Origin: Verrucomicrobia bacterium UBA1727
GTDB taxonomy: Bacteria > Verrucomicrobiota > Kiritimatiellia > RFP12 > UBA1067
Direction: 5' to 3'
Assembly: GCA_002315875.1 (NCBI GenBank)
Contig: DCIL01000007.1
Coordinates: 1-9,705 of the forward strand
DNA length: 9,705 bases
Numbering within the stretch: the stretch's first letter is position 1; every line of letters begins with the position of its first letter. Below the pieces are notes generated by a model. That model was not told where the DNA came from and ran no database searches. It saw only the letters and a list, made by a program, of their open reading frames with translations. Made by a program: the position numbers and the translations under genes. Positions 1 to 6,114 of the stretch are shown here, piece by piece.

Positions 1-173
1 GACGCATGAAAGTCTGTTTTGATATGCTACGCGGCAGTGACGCCAAGGGTTTAGTTCGGGTGAGCGAGTAAGTCCGGCGGCTGTCGAAGGTGGGCGAGGT
101 GCGGCCAAAGCCGCATATAGTCCAACTCAATTGGGAAAGTTGTAGTCAATCTCCGTTAAGGAACCGCCGGATT
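1..173. other. Left-edge region upstream of the nucleoside hydrolase gene
   Basis: No convincing gene is visible here. One + strand frame is open from the window edge to a TAA at 69-71 (last residues GLVRVSE) and could be the tail of a gene starting outside the window, but 22 codons are too few to judge. A GTG at 90 is in frame with the hydrolase gene. The 28 residues it would add are not signal-peptide-like and precede a proper signal peptide, so they are probably untranslated leader. No good promoter matching the TGnTATAAT pattern seen elsewhere in the window was found. TATAGT at 116-121 is the nearest candidate, but it lacks a matching -35. Confidence 0.3.
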
Positions 174-1259
174 ATGCAGTTCAAGCCCATCAGTCGGATG
201 TTTTCATTTGTGGCGTTTGCCGCGCTCGTGGCGTTCGGCCTTGAATCGGCTCTGGCCGAACCGCGTCGGATCATCTTCGACACCGACATGGTCGAGGACT
301 ATGACGATGTCGGAGCGATGGCGCTATTGCACGCCCTGGCCGATGAGGGACGATGCGAGATCATCGCCATGGGCACGTGCACGCGCGACAACAGTTCCGT
401 CGCTGTCGTCGAGCTCATCAACGCCTTTTACGGACGGCCTGAGATTCCTGTCGGCTGCGCGAAGGAGATAGGCGTAGTCGGCGTGCCGAGCAAGGATCCG
501 AAGCGTCCCGGCCACCAGAAGTACGTGCGGCTCGCGAAGGAGTATGCGAAATGGGTGCGTCACGCCAACTCGAACGACGCGCCTGATGCGAACGAGGTGT
601 ACCGCCGTGCGCTCGCGGCATCGCCCGACGGAAGCGTCGTCTTCTGCAGTGTCGGCTTCATCACGAACGTGCGCCGCCTTTTGGAATCGAAGCCGGACGC
701 AATCTCGCCGCTTGACGGCAAGGCGCTCGTCGCGAAGAAGGTGCGCGCGTGGTATGCGATGGCCGGTTCTCTGCCCGTCGGCTGCGAGTACAATGTCCAG
801 TTTGACGCTGCCTCGGCCCGCATCGCCTTCGCCGAATGGCCTACGCCGATCATCGTGTCGGATTTCAAGCTCGGACGCGATACCTATGCCGGACGCGGCG
901 TGACCGAGCGCACGTATCCGTATCCGAATCCGATCAAGGACATCTTCAGCCGCTGCCTTCCGACTCGCGTCGCTTCGCACGATCCCAAGTCGTGGGACCG
1001 TGACGAGCTCGGCCATACGGCGTGGGACGAGACCACGGTGCTGGCGGCCGTCTTCGGCGCGACGAATCATTTCGATCTCGTACACGGACGGATGTACGTC
1101 GATGACCGTGGTCACAATGTCTGGACGAACGATGTGACGTACGCCGGTGGGTATCTTAAGCCAGCAGAGTCACGTGACTACACTGTGCGCCGCATCGGCG
1201 AGATCATGGATGCATATATCGCGCGTCCTCCGGCTTGCCGAAACAATGCACGCCGTTAG
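174..1259 (+). CDS. Exported nucleoside hydrolase-like protein
   Basis: This encodes 361 residues from ATG 174. That start was chosen because it follows AAGGA at 158-162 and opens directly on a signal peptide: a basic start (MQFKPISR), a hydrophobic core at residues 10-22, and likely cleavage after ALA at residue 28. The mature protein begins with the superfamily signature IIFDTDMVEDYDD (residues 33-45), an Asp-rich Ca2+-binding loop like the DTDxGxDD motif of inosine-uridine nucleoside hydrolases. Further family-like features are EYNVQFD (205-211), resembling the EFN...D ribose/Ca2+ segment, and HTAWDETTVLAAV (281-293), which may supply the last Asp ligand. Family members cleave the N-glycosidic bond of nucleosides. 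The exact substrate here is unknown, and the motif spacing differs from textbook enzymes. The signal peptide implies periplasmic or outer action, perhaps nucleoside scavenging. It appears monocistronic and ends at a shared terminator. Confidence 0.85.
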   Translation: MQFKPISRMFSFVAFAALVAFGLESALAEPRRIIFDTDMVEDYDDVGAMALLHALADEGRCEIIAMGTCTRDNSSVAVVELINAFYGRPEIPVGCAKEIGVVGVPSKDPKRPGHQKYVRLAKEYAKWVRHANSNDAPDANEVYRRALAASPDGSVVFCSVGFITNVRRLLESKPDAISPLDGKALVAKKVRAWYAMAGSLPVGCEYNVQFDAASARIAFAEWPTPIIVSDFKLGRDTYAGRGVTERTYPYPNPIKDIFSRCLPTRVASHDPKSWDRDELGHTAWDETTVLAAVFGATNHFDLVHGRMYVDDRGHNVWTNDVTYAGGYLKPAESRDYTVRRIGEIMDAYIARPPACRNNARR

Positions 1260-1283
1260 AGGTGACGATACCTAAGTTGATAT

Positions 1284-1393
<110 letters not shown>

Positions 1394-1412
1394 ATTGCTT
1401 GAAAACGTGCGT

Positions 1413-1442
1413 AGTATACCATAATTCACTTGAGCCACGCAA
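1413..1442 (-). promoter_or_regulatory. Promoter of tRNA-Ala
   Basis: On the minus strand the -35 is TTGCGT (1437-1442), followed by an 18-bp spacer and an extended -10 TGGTATACT (hexamer at 1413-1418). The predicted start is near 1406, about 13 nt before the mature tRNA 5' end. The layout matches the promoters at 4497-4526 and 6097-6126. Confidence 0.7.
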
Positions 1443-1460
1443 GTGGGAAATTATGGTATA
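1415..1460. repeat. Inverted repeat containing divergent promoters
   Basis: TATACCATAATT (1415-1426) is perfectly inverted as AATTATGGTATA (1449-1460). Inside it, CACTTG (1427-1432) is inverted as CAAGTG (1440-1445) around a 7-nt centre, with 3 extra bases (1446-1448) in the right half. Each outer arm carries an extended -10 box pointing outward, so the repeat is two mirror-image promoters. Confidence 0.85.
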
Positions 1461-1462
1461 AT
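1455..1462 (+). promoter_or_regulatory. Promoter of the proC operon
   Basis: Extended -10 TGGTATAAT, with the hexamer TATAAT at 1457-1462, followed by ACGCG exactly as at 4521-4530. No good -35 sits at 17-18 bp; the nearest candidate is TTGAGC at 1430-1435, 21 bp away, so this promoter probably relies on the extended -10. The predicted start is near 1469, giving a leader of about 22 nt without a Shine-Dalgarno sequence. Confidence 0.75.
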
Positions 1463-1490
1463 ACGCGAACAACAATTCGCAATACAAAAC

Positions 1491-2261
1491 ATGGATAAAA
1501 TAGGTTTTTTGGGCGCTGGTAAGATGGCGCAGGGCATTCTCGCTGCGATTGACGATCGTCGGCGGGTGCTGATGGCGGAGAAGGTCGAGGCGGTGCGCGA
1601 GGCAGTTCGCGTGAAGTTCGGCGTGAAGGTGACGGATGACGTTGCCGCGATTGCGCGGGAGTGCAATCTCGTCTTTCTTGCGGTGCGTCCGAATGACGTG
1701 GACGAGGTTGCCGCAGCGGTGAAGCCGCTCTTGAAACGTGAGCAGACACTCGTCTCGATTGTCGCTGGCAAGACGCTTGCAAAACTCCGCAAGGCGTTCG
1801 GACCGAAAGTGAAGATCGTCCGCGTGATGCCGAATCTCGCCTTGCGCGTGGGTGAGGGAATGTGCGCGATCACCCCGAAGAACGCCAAGGTCGAGGAGAT
1901 TCTCGGTGCCGCGGGCAAGACCGTGGTGCTGAAGGAGAAGGACTTCAATGCGGTTACTGCGCTTTCGGGGTCGGGTCCCGCCTATTTCGCCTACATGCAG
2001 AAGATGATGGCGGCGGCGGGCGTGAAGCTCGGACTCAAGCCGTCCGTCGCCGCACTCCTTTCCGCACAGACGATGTACGGCACGGCGAAGTTTCTGAAGG
2101 AAAATCCGATCGATCTCGACGAGTTCATCGCCGGGGTCTGTACGAAGGGCGGCACGACTGCCGCGGGAATGGTCCATCTCGGCAAGGCGCCGTTCGCGAA
2201 GGCAGTTGAAAAAACCCTGGCCGCCGCGGCCAAGCGTTCGGCGGAGCTCGCAGGGGCCTGA
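1491..2261 (+). CDS. proC: Pyrroline-5-carboxylate reductase
   Basis: This encodes 256 residues and makes proline by NAD(P)H-dependent reduction of delta-1-pyrroline-5-carboxylate, the last step of proline synthesis in the cytoplasm. The N-terminal Rossmann fold shows IGFLGAGKMAQG (residues 4-15), the dinucleotide-binding loop. VRVMPN (110-115) and GEGM (121-124) match the family core, although the usual NTPA after MPN reads NLAL here. The C-terminal dimerisation/active-site domain has ALSGSGPAYF (157-166) and KGGTTAAGM (219-227), the latter the family's conserved GGTT segment. ATG 1491 is chosen because the Rossmann strand begins right after it; the in-frame GTG at 1443 lies upstream of the -10 box. 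There is no Shine-Dalgarno sequence. It is the first gene of a four-gene operon, and its stop overlaps the next ATG by one base. Length is slightly below the usual 265-275 residues. Confidence 0.94.
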   Translation: MDKIGFLGAGKMAQGILAAIDDRRRVLMAEKVEAVREAVRVKFGVKVTDDVAAIARECNLVFLAVRPNDVDEVAAAVKPLLKREQTLVSIVAGKTLAKLRKAFGPKVKIVRVMPNLALRVGEGMCAITPKNAKVEEILGAAGKTVVLKEKDFNAVTALSGSGPAYFAYMQKMMAAAGVKLGLKPSVAALLSAQTMYGTAKFLKENPIDLDEFIAGVCTKGGTTAAGMVHLGKAPFAKAVEKTLAAAAKRSAELAGA

Positions 2262-3235
2262 TGATGAAGTCGCTGCTGGTTGGATACAAGGCGGCCGATC
2301 TCGACCGCGTCAGTTTCGAGGGCGAAATAGTCTGCCACGAGCTTGATGTCTATCTCGCTCATGCCATCGCCGCGGTGCATCCGGAGATACGGACCGTTTG
2401 CTCCGCGCATTTGCCGCGGACGGATGAGGACGGATCGAAGTGGAATCGCATCTGTTTTCGGACCGGTCCCAAACTGATGAGCGGAGAACTTGCACTTGAC
2501 CTGTTGCAGGAAGCGTACGGGATTCTCGCAGAGGACGCGACTTCGGACAAGATCTGGAAGGAGCGGCTCGTCATCGATTATGTCGGACGCGAACGCGATC
2601 GCAATGATCTCATCGACCGCATCAAGGATGATCCGCGGCGCGTCCGTTCTTTTGAGGCGAAGTGGCCCGCGAGCGTTCCCGGTGGTGAGAAACTCATCTT
2701 CGCTTCTACGCCCGGTTGCTTCTGCCATCGCCGTCTCGATGAGGGTGGGCTCGCCCTCGCCGAAGTGGTGTCGCGCGGCGCGGAGTGTCCCGATTCGTCA
2801 GCACGCATTCTTGATATGGGCTGCGGCTGCGGACTCGTGGGATTGCTTGTGGCGGATTTCGTCCGTAAGTTGAAGGGCGCCGCTCCCGCCCTGACGCTGA
2901 TTGATTCCCATACGCGCGCAATCGAGGCGGCGATGAAGAATGCCGCCAGTTTCGGGATAGTGGCGCAGATGATGCTGTCCGATAGCGGTATTGACGGACA
3001 CCCTGAGCTCGAAGGCGCATTCGATGTCTTTGTCGGCAATCCTCCTTACTATTCCGATTATCGCATTGCCGATGTCTTTCTCCAGACCGCGGTCAAGGCG
3101 CTCAAGAAGGGCGGCGTGTGCTATTTGGTCTGCAAGAATGCCGCGGGACTCGAACCTGTCCAGAAACGGTATTTTCCGGAAGTCGAAATCATCAATCGCC
3201 GCGGATACGCGGTGCTCAAGTCGGTGAAGGGGTGA
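2261..3235 (+). CDS. RsmC/RlmG-like SAM-dependent methyltransferase
   Basis: This encodes 324 residues. The C-terminal half is a class I methyltransferase: ILDMGCGCGLVG (183-194) is the SAM-binding glycine loop, LTLIDS (211-216) gives the acidic end of strand 2, and FVGNPPYY (257-264) is motif IV. NPPY is typical of enzymes methylating exocyclic amino groups, such as rRNA guanine-N2 or glutamine/adenine N5/N6. The segment FASTPGCFCHRRLDEGGLAL (147-166) resembles the stretch before motif I in RsmC/RlmG-type 16S/23S rRNA m2G methyltransferases. The N-terminal 140 residues may be the degenerate domain seen in that group, but I cannot recognise it. Substrate is inferred and unproven; a protein or DNA target cannot be excluded. 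The ATG overlaps the proC stop (TGATG), suggesting translational coupling, and a second ATG follows at 2264. Confidence 0.75.
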   Translation: MMKSLLVGYKAADLDRVSFEGEIVCHELDVYLAHAIAAVHPEIRTVCSAHLPRTDEDGSKWNRICFRTGPKLMSGELALDLLQEAYGILAEDATSDKIWKERLVIDYVGRERDRNDLIDRIKDDPRRVRSFEAKWPASVPGGEKLIFASTPGCFCHRRLDEGGLALAEVVSRGAECPDSSARILDMGCGCGLVGLLVADFVRKLKGAAPALTLIDSHTRAIEAAMKNAASFGIVAQMMLSDSGIDGHPELEGAFDVFVGNPPYYSDYRIADVFLQTAVKALKKGGVCYLVCKNAAGLEPVQKRYFPEVEIINRRGYAVLKSVKG

Positions 3236-3239
3236 GGCG

Positions 3240-3530
3240 ATGGACGATTGGCTTGATCTCAATCCGGATCCGCAGCATGTCAAGCGCGAGCGCGAGAAGG
3301 CGAGGGCGCTGAGACAGACGGACTGGTGGCGCGCTCAGATCGCCAAGGGTGAGTGCCACTACTGTCATCGCGTGGTCGGTGCCGAAAACCTGACGCTCGA
3401 CCACGTTATTCCCGTAGCTCGGGGCGGACACTCCACGCGCGGCAATTGCGTGCCGTGCTGTCAGGACTGCAACGCCAAGAAAAAGGCGTATACTCCGGCG
3501 GAGATGATCTTAAATCAGCTTGGTCTTTGA
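3240..3530 (+). CDS. Small HNH endonuclease
   Basis: This encodes 96 residues, nearly all of it one HNH nuclease module. Two zinc-binding Cys pairs are visible, C39/C42 (CHYC) and C74/C77 (CQDC). The catalytic core is LDHVIPVARGG (53-63) with H55 as the likely general base, plus N69 and the closing CNAKKK (77-82). The N-terminal 35 residues are charged and helical with no known domain. It resembles stand-alone HNH proteins of PF01844 type; the DNA target is unknown, and no restriction or modification partner is adjacent apart from the methyltransferase upstream, which looks RNA-directed. AAGGGG at 3227-3232 gives a ribosome binding site 7 nt before ATG 3240. The gene sits 4 nt after the methyltransferase, and its TGA overlaps the hydE-like ATG by one base, so it is an integral operon member. 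Confidence 0.88.
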   Translation: MDDWLDLNPDPQHVKREREKARALRQTDWWRAQIAKGECHYCHRVVGAENLTLDHVIPVARGGHSTRGNCVPCCQDCNAKKKAYTPAEMILNQLGL

Positions 3531-4525
3531 TGAACGCGGCAGAAGTTACTTCGGCAGTTTCCAAGGCGCTCGCCAGTCCGCTCGCGCTTGACGAGAAGAC
3601 GCTTGCCGAACTTCTTGCGCTTGAGGATGAAGGCGCGTGGACGGAGATCAAGGCGGCGGCTCATGACCTCAAGATTCGACTCGGCAAGGCAGAGACGCTC
3701 AAGCGCGGACTTATCGAGACCTCCAATGTCTGCCAGAAGGATTGTCTCTATTGCGGCATTCGCCGCTCCAATGCCGAGGTTGAGCGCTATCGTCTTGGTG
3801 AAGGCGAAATTACCGCATGCGTGGCGGAAGCGGTGCGCCGCGGGTATCCGGCGGTGGCGTTTCAGTCCGGTGAAATCGAGTGCGAACAGAGCACCGAATA
3901 TTTCGAACGAATCCTTCGATACTTGCCAACTGGACTCGAGGTCACGCTTTCGCTTGGCGAGCAGTCCGAAGACATCTATCGCCGATGGCAGATGGCGGCT
4001 GGCGAAAGGGTGCTTCGCTATCTAATTCGCATCGAATCCTCGAATCGCGAGCTCTTTGCCGCGATACATCCAGAAGGGTATTCGTTCGACCGTCGGCTCG
4101 CCTGCATCCGTACCTTGAAGAAGCTGGGCTATGTCACCGGCTCGGGCGTGATGATCGGTCTTCCGGGACAGGACGAGGCGATGCTCGCGCGCGATCTCGT
4201 CTTCTTCGGCGAGGAACATCTTGATATGGTGGGAATGGGTCCTTTCATTCCCTCTCCCAATACGCCGATGGCCAATGCGGTTCCTTCGTTTGCCGCTCAG
4301 AAGCGAGTTGAGATGACGGTGCGGATGATTGCGCTTACTCGACTTCACCTTCACTCGGTCAATATTGTCGCGGCCACCGCGCTCGAGGTGCTGGGCGGAC
4401 CCGAGGGACGCCAGGCGGGACTCGACGCCGGTGCCAATGTGGTGATGCCGGTGCTGACGCCGTCCTTATGCCGTAATAAATATTCGCTGTATCCCCTTGC
4501 GCGGGACGAAGAGGTTATGGTATAA
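3530..4525 (+). CDS. hydE: HydE-like radical SAM enzyme ([FeFe]-hydrogenase maturase)
   Basis: This encodes 331 residues. GLIETSNVCQKDCLYCGIRR (60-79) holds the CX3CX2C site (C68, C72, C75) for the radical-SAM [4Fe-4S] cluster and closely follows the HydE pattern. MVGMGPFIPSPNTPMANA, NIVAATALEVLG and GANVVMPVLTP in the C-terminal half also match HydE rather than BioB. HydE helps build the diiron H-cluster of [FeFe] hydrogenase with HydF and HydG; neither they nor a hydrogenase is in this window. The C-terminus stops soon after the SLYPLARDEE stretch, about 15-20 residues short of typical HydE, and lacks the second Cys cluster found in some members. PylB is the main alternative, but no pyl genes are nearby. 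The ATG at 3530 overlaps the HNH stop and has no Shine-Dalgarno sequence, so translation is probably coupled. The TAA stop lies inside the -10 box of the downstream promoter. Confidence 0.83.
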   Translation: MNAAEVTSAVSKALASPLALDEKTLAELLALEDEGAWTEIKAAAHDLKIRLGKAETLKRGLIETSNVCQKDCLYCGIRRSNAEVERYRLGEGEITACVAEAVRRGYPAVAFQSGEIECEQSTEYFERILRYLPTGLEVTLSLGEQSEDIYRRWQMAAGERVLRYLIRIESSNRELFAAIHPEGYSFDRRLACIRTLKKLGYVTGSGVMIGLPGQDEAMLARDLVFFGEEHLDMVGMGPFIPSPNTPMANAVPSFAAQKRVEMTVRMIALTRLHLHSVNIVAATALEVLGGPEGRQAGLDAGANVVMPVLTPSLCRNKYSLYPLARDEEVMV

Positions 4526-4526
4526 T
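4497..4526 (+). promoter_or_regulatory. Promoter of the trpB attenuator transcript
   Basis: -35 TTGCGC (4497-4502), an 18-bp spacer and extended -10 TGGTATAAT (hexamer 4521-4526) followed by ACGCG. The stretch TTATGGTATAATACGCG is identical to that at the proC promoter. The predicted start is near 4533. The -10 box contains the hydE stop codon. Transcripts started here would make a leader of about 210 nt before trpB. Confidence 0.8.
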
Positions 4527-4552
4527 ACGCGACAGTTTTAAGAAAAGTGTCA

Positions 4553-4627
4553 ATGAACATTCGCAACGAGTTTAAGTTTTATTGGTGGTACCGCGAAGGT
4601 AAGATCCGCGGTGCTGCGTTAGTTTAG
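4553..4627 (+). CDS. trpL: Trp leader peptide (attenuation peptide)
   Basis: This is a 24-codon reading frame, ATG 4553 to TAG 4625-4627, starting about 20 nt after the predicted transcription start. It begins MNIRNEFKF and contains FYWWY, with the two adjacent UGG codons at 4583-4588 flanked by Tyr codons, and Phe codons at 4571 and 4577. Tandem Trp codons are rare by chance and are the sensor in classical trp attenuators. A purine-rich stretch (AAGAAAAG, 4540-4547) lies 5 nt before the ATG. The peptide presumably has no function after synthesis; ribosome position on the Trp codons when charged tRNA-Trp is scarce would decide the RNA fold downstream. The frame is too short for normal gene finders. 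Confidence rests on position, Trp codons and the downstream terminator together. Confidence 0.85.
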   Translation: MNIRNEFKFYWWYREGKIRGAALV

Positions 4628-4698
4628 TTGCGAATAGACGAAGACAGTACATAACCTTCAAAGAAGAGCGGATCGCGGTGAATGGCGATCCGCTTTTT
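4559..4698 (+). promoter_or_regulatory. Trp-responsive transcription attenuator
   Basis: Segment 1 (4585-4595, overlapping the second Trp codon) pairs with segment 2 (4607-4617) as 11 pairs including three G-U. Segment 2 also contains GATCCGC (4603-4609), which can instead pair with GCGGATC (4668-4674) in segment 3. Segment 3 (4667-4676) otherwise forms the terminator with segment 4 (4685-4694), which carries the same GATCCGC word. A perfect 9-bp outer stem (ATTCGCAAC 4559-4567 with GTTGCGAAT 4627-4635) encloses the 1:2 hairpin. Inferred logic: a ribosome stalled at Trp codons masks segment 1, 2:3 forms and trpB is read. With ample Trp the ribosome reaches the stop at 4627 and covers segment 2, so 3:4 terminates. 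Segment 1 (4590-4596) can also pair with 4673-4679, so the real folding may be more complex. Confidence 0.82.
4667..4698 (+). terminator. Attenuator terminator hairpin
   Basis: Perfect 10-bp stem AGCGGATCGC (4667-4676) / GCGATCCGCT (4685-4694), 8-nt loop, then TTTTT to 4698. It is a textbook intrinsic terminator lying 48 nt before the trpB start with no gene ending in front of it, which marks it as a regulatory rather than an end-of-operon terminator. Confidence 0.92.
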
Positions 4699-4732
4699 CA
4701 TTTTCCGGAAAACCGGGTAAACACAAAAACAA

Positions 4733-4739
4733 AAGGAGA
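4733..4739 (+). promoter_or_regulatory. trpB ribosome binding site
   Basis: AAGGAGA with GGAG at 4735-4738, 8 nt before ATG 4747. It is the strongest Shine-Dalgarno in the window and fixes the trpB start over the in-frame GTG at 4678, which lies in the terminator loop. Confidence 0.9.
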
Positions 4740-4746
4740 AGACAAA

Positions 4747-6114
4747 ATGAACAACGAACCCTACAAGACCTACCTTAACGAGAATGAGCTTCCTACGAGC
4801 TGGTACAACATGCGCGCGGACATGAAGCGGAAACCCGCACCGCTTCTCAATCCCGCGACCGGCAAGCCCTGCACGGCCGAGGACCTCGAGAAGGTCTTCT
4901 GTGGTGATCTCGTCCGTCAGGAACTCGACGACACCACGGCGGAATTCGCGATTCCGGACGAAATCCGCGACTTCTACCGAATGTTCCGACCGTCGCCACT
5001 CATACGAGCGTACTTCCTCGAGAAGGCGCTCGGAACTCCTGCGAAGATCTATTATAAGTTCGAAGGCAACAACACTTCGGGCTCTCACAAGCTCAATTCC
5101 GCGGTTGCTCAGGCGTATTATGCCAAGAAGCAGGGACTCAAGGGCGTCACCACGGAAACCGGTGCCGGACAGTGGGGCACCGCGCTTTCGATGGCCTGTG
5201 CGTTCTTCGGTCTCGATTGCAAGGTCTTCATGGTCAAGTGCTCATACGAACAGAAACCTTTCCGCCGCGAGGTGATGCGCACCTACGGCGCGAGCGTGAC
5301 ACCTTCGCCTTCGATGGATACGAACGTCGGACGAATGATCAACGCGGAGCATCCAGGCACCACCGGCTCGCTTGGCTGTGCGATTTCCGAGGCCGTGGAG
5401 ACGGCAGTTACGAATCCCGGCTACCGCTACGTGCTCGGTTCGGTGCTCAATCAGGTGCTTCTGCATCAGTCCATCATCGGACTCGAGGCGCGCACTGCGT
5501 TCCGTAAGCTCGGCGTCAAGCCGGACATCATCATCGGCTGCGCAGGCGGCGGATCGAACTTGGGCGGACTCATCGCGCCGTTCATGGGCGAGAAGCTGCG
5601 CGGTGAGGCGGACTATCGGTTCATCGCGGTCGAGCCGGCGAGTTGTCCGAGCTTCACCCGCGGCAAATACGCCTATGACTACTGCGACACGGGACGCATC
5701 TGTCCGCTCTCGAAGATGTACACGCTTGGTGCGGACTTCATACCGTCCGCCAGCCACGCGGGCGGACTTCGCTTCCACGGAATGAGCTCGACACTTTCCG
5801 AACTCTACGATCAGAAGCTAATGGAGGCGGTGTCCGTCAAGCAGACCGAGGTCTTCGAGGCCGCGCAGTTCTTCGCCCGCACCGAAGGCATTCTGCCGGC
5901 TCCTGAATCGAGTCACGCAATCCGCGGCGCAATTAACGAAGCGGTGAAGTGCCGCGAGTCGGGTGAGGCGAAGACGATTCTCTTCGGACTCACCGGCACC
6001 GGCTACTTCGACATGACCGCCTACCAGGCCTTCAACGACGGCAAGATGAGCGATTATCTGCCGACGGATGAGGATCTTGAGCGGTCCTTCGCCAAGTTGC
6101 CGAAAATCGGGTGA
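4747..6114 (+). CDS. trpB: Tryptophan synthase beta chain, TrpB2 type
   Basis: This encodes 455 residues, a PLP enzyme that joins indole and serine to make tryptophan in the cytoplasm. SGSHKLNSA (111-119) holds the Schiff-base lysine K115. TETGAGQWG (136-144) gives the catalytic Glu E137, where canonical TrpB1 has GAGQHG. CAGGGSN (265-271) is the PLP phosphate loop. The long N-terminal extension with LPTSWYN (15-21), the RPSPLIRA segment (81-88) and the overall length near 450 (TrpB1 is about 400) mark the TrpB2 subfamily. TrpB2 enzymes often occur without an adjacent trpA, as here, and some are thought to salvage free indole. The Trp attenuator upstream implies a real role in tryptophan supply. 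The start is set by the strong ribosome binding site. The next gene's promoter begins right at the stop codon. Confidence 0.93.
   Translation: MNNEPYKTYLNENELPTSWYNMRADMKRKPAPLLNPATGKPCTAEDLEKVFCGDLVRQELDDTTAEFAIPDEIRDFYRMFRPSPLIRAYFLEKALGTPAKIYYKFEGNNTSGSHKLNSAVAQAYYAKKQGLKGVTTETGAGQWGTALSMACAFFGLDCKVFMVKCSYEQKPFRREVMRTYGASVTPSPSMDTNVGRMINAEHPGTTGSLGCAISEAVETAVTNPGYRYVLGSVLNQVLLHQSIIGLEARTAFRKLGVKPDIIIGCAGGGSNLGGLIAPFMGEKLRGEADYRFIAVEPASCPSFTRGKYAYDYCDTGRICPLSKMYTLGADFIPSASHAGGLRFHGMSSTLSELYDQKLMEAVSVKQTEVFEAAQFFARTEGILPAPESSHAIRGAINEAVKCRESGEAKTILFGLTGTGYFDMTAYQAFNDGKMSDYLPTDEDLERSFAKLPKIG

Noticed and set aside
90..173. GTG start at 90 for the hydrolase gene
   Set aside because: It would bury the signal peptide 28 residues inside the protein. 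ATG 174 has a ribosome binding site and begins the signal peptide.
324..1115. Long minus-strand open frame opposite the hydrolase gene
   Set aside because: Arg/Val-rich shadow typical of GC-rich antisense frames; no recognisable domain, while the + frame has clear family motifs.
1465..1480. Small hairpin GCGAA/TTCGC in the proC leader
   Set aside because: Only 5 bp, AU-rich loop, and partly upstream of the predicted transcription start; no regulatory partner visible.
4583..4595. T-box-like core: GGTGGTACCGCG matches the conserved T-box element of tRNA-sensing riboswitches
   Set aside because: Only about 50 nt separate it from the predicted transcription start, too little for a Stem I with specifier loop. 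The terminator is 70 nt further on, and the T-box 3' partner is absent. The bases are explained as Trp-Trp-Tyr-Arg codons of the leader peptide. A covariance-model hit with Stem I upstream would reopen this.
4678..4746. GTG start at 4678 for trpB
   Set aside because: It lies in the loop of the attenuator terminator, and ATG 4747 has a strong AAGGAG site.
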